A stretch of 33,554 nt of DNA from contig JAUNWQ010000012.1 of NCBI GenBank assembly GCA_030540225.1, forward strand, positions 1-33,554. Reading direction: 5' to 3'. The stretch is from Coriobacteriia bacterium. Its GTDB lineage: Bacteria; Actinomycetota; Coriobacteriia; Coriobacteriales; Eggerthellaceae. Shown here piece after piece: positions 28,975-33,554 of this stretch. The notes below the pieces were generated by a model. The model had not been told where the DNA came from. It ran no database searches and saw only the letters and a list, made by a program, of their open reading frames with translations. Made by a program: the position numbers and the translations under genes. How positions within the stretch are numbered: the stretch's first letter is position 1; each line of letters opens with the position of its first letter.

Positions 28975-31845
28975 ATGACGCAAAAGCAAACCTTCGACGT
29001 TTCGGGCATGACGTGCGCCGCCTGCTCCGCCCGCGTCGAGAAGACGACCTCGGGCGTCGCTGGCGTTGAGCACGCTGTGGTGAACCTGCTGAAGAACTCG
29101 ATGGAGGTGGAATACGACGGCAATCCCGCCACGCTCACTGCGATCAGCGCGGCGGTCGAGAAGGCGGGCTACGGAGCGGTGCCCCGAGTCGAGGTTGGCG
29201 CAGCCGCAGGTGCCTCGAGCAGTCCTGTCGCCCCGTCCGCCGCGCGGGAAAACGCCGCCGCAAAGGAGGCGGCGCATGTGCGCATGCGGCTCATCGTGTC
29301 GTTCGTGTTCACCATCCCCTTGTTCTACTTATCCATGGGTCGCATGTTCGGCTGGCCCCTGCCCGAGTTCTTCCTGGGTCACGAGAATATGCTCACGTTC
29401 GCGTTTACCCAGTTCATACTCTTGTTGCCCGTGATTTTCGTGAACTTCAAGTTCTTCCGCGTGGGCTTCAAGACGCTCTTCCATGGCTCGCCGAACATGG
29501 ACTCGCTCATCGCGCTGGGCTCGACCGCCTCGACGGTCTACGGCATCGTGGCGATCTACCGCATCGGGTGGGGGATGGGCCACGGCGACATCGATTTCGC
29601 GCACATGGCCGCGATGGATTTGTACTTCGAGTCGGCGGCGATGATCCTCACGCTGATCACGCTGGGCAAATACTTCGAGGCGCGCGCGAAGGGGAAGACG
29701 ACCGACGCGATCGCGAAGCTCATGGATTTCTCTCCGAAAACGGCGGTTCGGCGCAACGCCGCCGGAATCGAAGAAGAAGTCCCTGCCGAGCAGGTGCGAC
29801 CGGGGGATATCCTCATCGTTCGCGCCGGCGCGAGCGTGCCTGTCGACGGGGTGGTGATCGAAGGCGAGGGCACGGTCGACGAATCCGTCATCACTGGCGA
29901 GAGCGTGCCGGTTGAAAAGGGCGTGGGAGCTGCGGTTACGGGTGCGACGGTGAACCGCACGGGATGGTTTGCCATGCGCGCCGAGCGCGTGGGCGCCGAC
30001 ACTGTGCTCGCAGGGATCGTGCGCATGGTCGATGAGGCAACGAGCTCTAAGGCTCCTATCGAAAAGCTCGCCGACAAGATTTCGGGCGTGTTCGTGCCCG
30101 TGGTCATCGCGATCGCGCTTCTCACCTTCGTCATCTGGATGTTCGTCGGTGCTGGTGTGGCGACCGCTCTTTCCCACGCGATTAGCGTGCTCGTCATCTC
30201 GTGTCCTTGTGCTTTGGGCCTTGCCACCCCGACTGCCATCATGGTGGGGACGGGCCGCGGTGCTGCGAACGGCATCCTCGTGAAGTCGGCAGAGGCGCTG
30301 CAGACCGCGCACGGCGTGAAGACGGTCGTGCTCGACAAGACGGGGACCATCACGAAGGGCGCGCCCGAGGTATGCGAGGTGCTGGTTGCCAAGGGGCGTT
30401 CGGCGCTCGCTTCGGACGCCGCGGCTCGCGTTGATGGAGCCCAGAGCGCCGCAGATGGCTTCGGCGGCGCCCACAAAGCGAGTTCCGCACGAGCCGAACA
30501 GTCCAGTGGACTGTTCGTGCGAGTCAGGACTGCCGAGCGACTGGGTGCTGCTGAAGCCATTCAAGCCTCTCAGGTTGACGCTCAAGCAGTCGCATTCCTT
30601 TCCCTTGCATACTCCCTCGAGAAGCGCTCGGAGCACCCGCTCGCGCAGGCCATCGTGGCATACGCCGAGGCTCGCGGCGCAGCGGCGCAAGAAGTCGAGC
30701 GCTTCGAGCAGATTCCCGGCGGCGGGCTTCGCGGAGTTGTCGCTGGTCGCACGTGCCTCGCCGGCAATGCGCGGCTCATGGAAGACGGCGACGTTGATGC
30801 GGCGTTTGCGAGCGAACAGGCGCAGCGCTTGGCCGATGAGGGAAAGACGGTGATTTACTTCGCGGTCGATGGTGCGCTCGCAGGCCTTATCGCGCTGGCC
30901 GATGAGCCCAAGCCCCGAAGCGCTGCAGCGCTTGCCGAGCTCTCGCGCATGGGCATCCGTACCGTCATGCTCACGGGCGACAACGAGCGCACGGCGCACG
31001 CAATCCAAAAACGCGTCGGCACCGACGACGTCATTGCCGGCGTGCTTCCGCAAGGCAAGGAGGAAGTCATCCGCGACCTGCAGAAACAGGGAACGGTCGC
31101 CATGGTCGGCGACGGCGTGAACGACGCTCCCGCCTTGGCGCGCGCCGATGTGGGCATCGCCATCGGTGCGGGCACCGACATCGCTATCGACAGCGCCGAT
31201 ATCGTGCTCATGAAAAGCGACCTGGCCGATGTGCCCGCGGCGATCTCGCTTTCGCGCGCGACCATGCGCAATATCAAGCAGAACCTGTTCTGGGCGCTCA
31301 TTTACAATGTAATCTGCATCCCCGTGGCGGCCGGTGCGCTCTCGTTCGCGGGCGTAACCTTGAACCCCATGATTGCCGCGGCGGCTATGTCGTGCAGCTC
31401 GGTGTGCGTGGTGTCGAACGCGCTTCGCCTTCGCGGCTGGAAGCCTGTGGTGCTCGGCGAGGTGGCATCGGCGCTGGAACCCGATGCCGCACCCGATGTC
31501 GCATCCGGGGCTGCGCTCGCAAGCGAGGCGGGTGTGCCCACGATGGACGGGCCCTCTGCGGAAACAGGCGACGGGTCGCCTGTTTCCGCTGGTCATAGCG
31601 AAGAAACGCAAACCGTGAAACCGAAGGAGATCATCATGGAGAAAAAGTTGTCCGTCGAAGGAATGATGTGCCAGCATTGCGTCGCTCACGTGAAGAAGGC
31701 GCTCGAGGGTATCGAGGGCGTTGAGGAAGCCGTGGTCGACCTCGATTCCAACAGCGCGACGGCGAAGCTTTCCGCCGACGTAGCCGACCAGGCGCTTGTC
31801 GATGCCGTCGTCGATGCGGGATACGAAGCGAAGGTAGTCGAGTAG
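28975..31845 (+). CDS. copA: Copper-exporting P1B-type ATPase CopA with fused C-terminal CopZ domain
   Basis: Pumps Cu(I) out of the cell. The 956-aa protein has an N-terminal heavy-metal domain (GMTCAAC, C14/C17), eight predicted membrane segments, the actuator TGES motif, the transport CPC motif (410-412), the phosphorylation motif DKTGT (D454), SEHP in the nucleotide domain, and GDGVNDAPAL. Two features are unusual. An insertion of about 55 residues follows the phosphorylation region (about 477-535), and its DNA holds a palindrome. After the normal end (about residue 825, LRLRGWKP) a 60-residue Ala/Glu/Asp-rich linker leads to a second heavy-metal domain equal to a complete CopZ (888-956). 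ATG at 28975 follows csoR by 3 bases. No terminator is seen before tcdA. Confidence 0.94.
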   Translation: MTQKQTFDVSGMTCAACSARVEKTTSGVAGVEHAVVNLLKNSMEVEYDGNPATLTAISAAVEKAGYGAVPRVEVGAAAGASSSPVAPSAARENAAAKEAAHVRMRLIVSFVFTIPLFYLSMGRMFGWPLPEFFLGHENMLTFAFTQFILLLPVIFVNFKFFRVGFKTLFHGSPNMDSLIALGSTASTVYGIVAIYRIGWGMGHGDIDFAHMAAMDLYFESAAMILTLITLGKYFEARAKGKTTDAIAKLMDFSPKTAVRRNAAGIEEEVPAEQVRPGDILIVRAGASVPVDGVVIEGEGTVDESVITGESVPVEKGVGAAVTGATVNRTGWFAMRAERVGADTVLAGIVRMVDEATSSKAPIEKLADKISGVFVPVVIAIALLTFVIWMFVGAGVATALSHAISVLVISCPCALGLATPTAIMVGTGRGAANGILVKSAEALQTAHGVKTVVLDKTGTITKGAPEVCEVLVAKGRSALASDAAARVDGAQSAADGFGGAHKASSARAEQSSGLFVRVRTAERLGAAEAIQASQVDAQAVAFLSLAYSLEKRSEHPLAQAIVAYAEARGAAAQEVERFEQIPGGGLRGVVAGRTCLAGNARLMEDGDVDAAFASEQAQRLADEGKTVIYFAVDGALAGLIALADEPKPRSAAALAELSRMGIRTVMLTGDNERTAHAIQKRVGTDDVIAGVLPQGKEEVIRDLQKQGTVAMVGDGVNDAPALARADVGIAIGAGTDIAIDSADIVLMKSDLADVPAAISLSRATMRNIKQNLFWALIYNVICIPVAAGALSFAGVTLNPMIAAAAMSCSSVCVVSNALRLRGWKPVVLGEVASALEPDAAPDVASGAALASEAGVPTMDGPSAETGDGSPVSAGHSEETQTVKPKEIIMEKKLSVEGMMCQHCVAHVKKALEGIEGVEEAVVDLDSNSATAKLSADVADQALVDAVVDAGYEAKVVE
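30486..30521. repeat. Palindrome inside the CopA nucleotide-domain insertion
   Basis: Ten-base arms GAACAGTCCA (30496-30505) and TGGACTGTTC (30507-30516) surround a single base. Outer arms CGCAC/GTGCG (30486-30490, 30517-30521) extend it, with a five-base bulge on one side. It stays in frame with copA and falls exactly in the part of the protein that exceeds the family length. Confidence 0.85.
31558..31589. repeat. Perfect 32-bp palindrome in the CopA-CopZ linker
   Basis: Fifteen-base arms (GCGGAAACAGGCGAC, 31558-31572, and its exact complement, 31575-31589) flank GG. As RNA this is a very stable hairpin. It lies 35 bases before the internal CopZ ribosome binding site, with no T-run after it. 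Confidence 0.92.
31636..31845 (+). CDS. copZ: Internal start: CopZ copper chaperone read from within copA
   Basis: An in-frame ATG at 31636, with AAGGAGA five bases before it, begins a 69-aa sequence identical in layout to the free copper chaperone CopZ (MEKKLSVEGMMCQHCVAHV; Cu ligands C12 and C15; length 69 is normal). It shares the copA frame and stop. The ideal ribosome binding site and family-typical N-terminus suggest that a separate chaperone is made from the same message besides the fused form. Proof needs protein data. Confidence 0.68.
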   Translation: MEKKLSVEGMMCQHCVAHVKKALEGIEGVEEAVVDLDSNSATAKLSADVADQALVDAVVDAGYEAKVVE

Positions 31846-31899
31846 CAAGCAACGCCCTCGCCCCCTAATTCGCCAAAGCTCACCGGAAGGAACGAACCC

Positions 31900-32736
31900 A
31901 TGGCTAAGACAGCCGAACCGAACACAACCCCCGCACCTGATGGGCGCCCGCTCGTTGCGCGCACATCCCCTCTCGAGGATCGATGGGGAAGGCTCTCCAT
32001 CGTGTTCGGCCAGGACGGCGTCGAGCTTCTTGCTGGCAAGAAAGTGCTCCTCTTCGGTTTGGGCGGTGTCGGCTCGAACTGCCTTGAGCCCCTCGCGCGC
32101 GGCGGTATCGGATCATTTGTGCTGGTCGATTGCGACGTTGTGCAGCCTTCGAACGTGAACCGCCAGGCGGTTGCTTGGGAGAGCACCATCGGTCGACGCA
32201 AGACGGACGTCGCGCGCGAGATGGTGCGCGCGATCAACCCCGAGGCCCAGGTGGAGATTGTCGACGAGTTCGTCTTGACCGAGAATCTGCCTGCCTTCCT
32301 TGACGCGCACGGCGACGTCGACTTCGTGATCGACGCAATCGACACGGTCTCCGCGAAAATCGCCCTCGCGAAGCTGTGCGAGGATCGGGGCCTTCCTCTC
32401 GTGTGCTCCGCGGGCGCCGCGGACCGCTTCTTTCCCGAGCGCCTCGCGTTCGCGAACATCTACGACACGCATGATTGCGGACTTTGCCGCATCTTGCGCA
32501 AAGAGGCACGCAAGCTCGGCATCAAGCGCTGGACCATCCTGTACTCCGATGAGCCCTCGGCGCGCGAGCTTTTGGGCACCCCGCGCCTGCCCGAGCCTGA
32601 GCAAGTGCCCGGTGAGCGGCGCCGGAAGCTTCCGCTCGGCACCACCTCATGGATGCCGCCCATCATGGGGCAGATGATCGCGGGCTATGTGATCTGCTCG
32701 CTCCTCGGCTTGGAAAACGGCGGGCGATCGCTGTGA
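31900..32736 (+). CDS. tcdA: tRNA threonylcarbamoyladenosine dehydratase TcdA
   Basis: Uses ATP to cyclise t6A to ct6A in tRNAs reading ANN codons. The 278-aa E1-like protein has the nucleotide motif GLGGVGSN (53-60), the VDCDVVQPSNVNRQ block that positions ATP (D, N, R), a DAIDTVSAKIAL segment, and the TcdA-type RILRKEARKLGIKRWTILYSDEPS stretch, which separates it from MoeB/ThiF. ATG at 31900 has AAGGAA upstream. It lies 54 bases after copA on the same strand and overlaps the TatD gene by one base (TGATG). In E. coli tcdA sits beside a cysteine desulfurase; here the desulfurase is 28 kb away. Confidence 0.9.
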   Translation: MAKTAEPNTTPAPDGRPLVARTSPLEDRWGRLSIVFGQDGVELLAGKKVLLFGLGGVGSNCLEPLARGGIGSFVLVDCDVVQPSNVNRQAVAWESTIGRRKTDVAREMVRAINPEAQVEIVDEFVLTENLPAFLDAHGDVDFVIDAIDTVSAKIALAKLCEDRGLPLVCSAGAADRFFPERLAFANIYDTHDCGLCRILRKEARKLGIKRWTILYSDEPSARELLGTPRLPEPEQVPGERRRKLPLGTTSWMPPIMGQMIAGYVICSLLGLENGGRSL

Positions 32737-33554
32737 TGGAGGGGATCCCGCTCATCGACACGCATTGCCACCTGGACTTTACGGGCAATGCGGCGGAACT
32801 TGCCGCTGCGTATGCCGCATGTGGCGGCGCGCTATCGGGAACCTGCGATCCGCGCGATTTCGAACGGGCGCGCGCGGAGCTCGCTCGCTTCGCCCCGCGT
32901 GTGCGGGTTGGCTTGGGGCTTCATCCGTGGTGGGTCGCCGATGGCACCTGCGGGGAAGGGGAAGTCGCGCTGTTCGAGCGCCTGGCTCCCGCCGCGCCTC
33001 TGATCTCGGAAGTGGGGCTCGACTTTCAGCCGCGCCGTGTCGATACGCGCGATGCGCAAATCGAGGCGTTCGAGCGCGTCTGCGTTGCTTCGGCGCGCCC
33101 GCTTGGGGAAGGCAACGCCGCAGGTCGGCTCGCCGCTCGCCCGCCAGCGGAATCCCCTCGGCGCATCATGTCGATCCACTCCTCGGGAGCAGCGACGTGC
33201 ACGCTCGACGTGCTCGAACGCACGGGATGCCTCGATGCCTGCACCTGCATTTTCCACTGGTTTTCGGGCTCGCAAGAGGAGCTGACCCGCGCAATCGAGT
33301 CGGGATGCTTCTTCTCCGTGAACGAGCGCATGCTCAAAACGAAGCGCGGTCGTGCCTATGCGCGCGCTATTCCCGAAGAGCGCCTGCTCATCGAGACCGA
33401 CTTCCCGAGCAAACCTGCCCCTACGACGATTCCCCAAGAGGTCGCCCCGCGCCTCGGGCGCACGATGTCGCTGCTCGCTGAAGCGCGCGGTGCCGATGAG
33501 CGCTCGCTGGCCTCGGCCATCGCCGACGCAAGCGAACGGCTTCTTCTCTCGTAG
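32736..33554 (+). CDS. TatD-family metal-dependent hydrolase
   Basis: A 272-aa TIM-barrel hydrolase; relatives are 3'-5' DNA/RNA exonucleases and D-tyrosyl or nuclease-type phosphodiesterases. Metal ligands are visible: H10 and H12 in DTHCHLD, E92 in ISEVGLDF, H148 in SIHSSG, H174 in IFHWFSG, and D222 in LIETDFP. A Gly/Ala/Pro-rich stretch at about 121-143 (RPLGEGNAAGRLAARPPAES) enlarges the loop before the fifth strand relative to typical members. The ATG at 32736 shares its A with the tcdA stop. The stop codon TAG is the last codon of the window, so the gene is complete. Confidence 0.88.
   Translation: MEGIPLIDTHCHLDFTGNAAELAAAYAACGGALSGTCDPRDFERARAELARFAPRVRVGLGLHPWWVADGTCGEGEVALFERLAPAAPLISEVGLDFQPRRVDTRDAQIEAFERVCVASARPLGEGNAAGRLAARPPAESPRRIMSIHSSGAATCTLDVLERTGCLDACTCIFHWFSGSQEELTRAIESGCFFSVNERMLKTKRGRAYARAIPEERLLIETDFPSKPAPTTIPQEVAPRLGRTMSLLAEARGADERSLASAIADASERLLLS

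Noticed and set aside
29329..31848. 839-codon minus-strand open frame opposite copA
   Set aside because: Antisense shadow of a gene whose motifs are all present.
1..33554. CRISPR arrays, insertion sequences with transposase, rRNA genes
   Set aside because: No regularly spaced repeats, transposase motifs or rRNA-like sequence were seen.

Overview
This is a high-GC (roughly 60-65%) bacterial chromosome segment with tightly packed genes, frequent 1-4 nt start/stop overlaps, GTG/TTG starts and AGGAGG-type ribosome binding sites. The gene set (class III fructose-bisphosphatase, L-lactate dehydrogenase, a RibU/EcfT module with fused EcfA ATPases, an oxalate/formate-type MFS carrier, a copper operon) and the protein style suggest a gut-type anaerobic actinobacterium of the Coriobacteriia, probably near Eggerthellaceae. 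That placement is inference; no rRNA or marker gene is present to prove it.

Layout. 1-786: 3' end of tRNA-Lys(CTT) with terminator, a pyrimidine-rich degenerate repeat, and a 176-bp element with 38-bp inverted termini. 787-4508: fbp, a cysteine desulfurase, and mscL with a zinc-ribbon tail. 4668-6136 (minus): L-lactate dehydrogenase and a small flavin-binding protein. 6208-9911 (minus): a complete riboflavin uptake unit, read as promoter, FMN riboswitch with terminator, ribU, fused ecfA1A2, ecfT. 10557-11606: a PiT phosphate transporter. 11657-15765 (minus): a MATE exporter, an RsmJ-like rRNA methyltransferase, an unusual iron-sulfur flavoprotein/SCP2/membrane fusion, and the 3' stub of a broken (PadR-like) regulator. 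15926-18847 (plus): a PD-(D/E)XK-like orphan, an MFS carrier, a rhomboid protease. 19009-23744 (minus): a five-gene operon with a circularly permuted ATP-grasp ligase, an alpha-E protein, a transglutaminase and two AspA/AstE-like zinc peptidases, one of which has lost its zinc and catalytic residues. 23990-25102: a tiny XRE regulator plus a coupled 41-aa gene, divergent from an XRE-S24 self-cleaving repressor. 25370-25519: a second inverted-terminus element related to the first. 25623-28181: a large polytopic membrane protein. 28377-31845: CsoR operators, csoR, and copA with an in-frame CopZ domain that carries its own ribosome binding site. 31900-33554: tcdA and a TatD-family hydrolase overlapping by one base.

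How the genes work together. The ribU-ecfA1A2-ecfT block is a self-contained FMN-controlled vitamin importer. The csoR-copA(Z) block is a self-regulated copper efflux unit. The 19-23.7 kb operon looks like a dedicated amide-bond pathway: ligase plus alpha-E make a product, and transglutaminase-fold and M14-fold proteins process it. Its substrate is unknown, and the paired active/inactive M14 proteins make it the strongest candidate for an undescribed system here. Other signals worth following are the CopA-CopZ fusion with a perfect palindrome in its linker, a second palindrome inside a CopA insertion, and the two related inverted-terminus elements.
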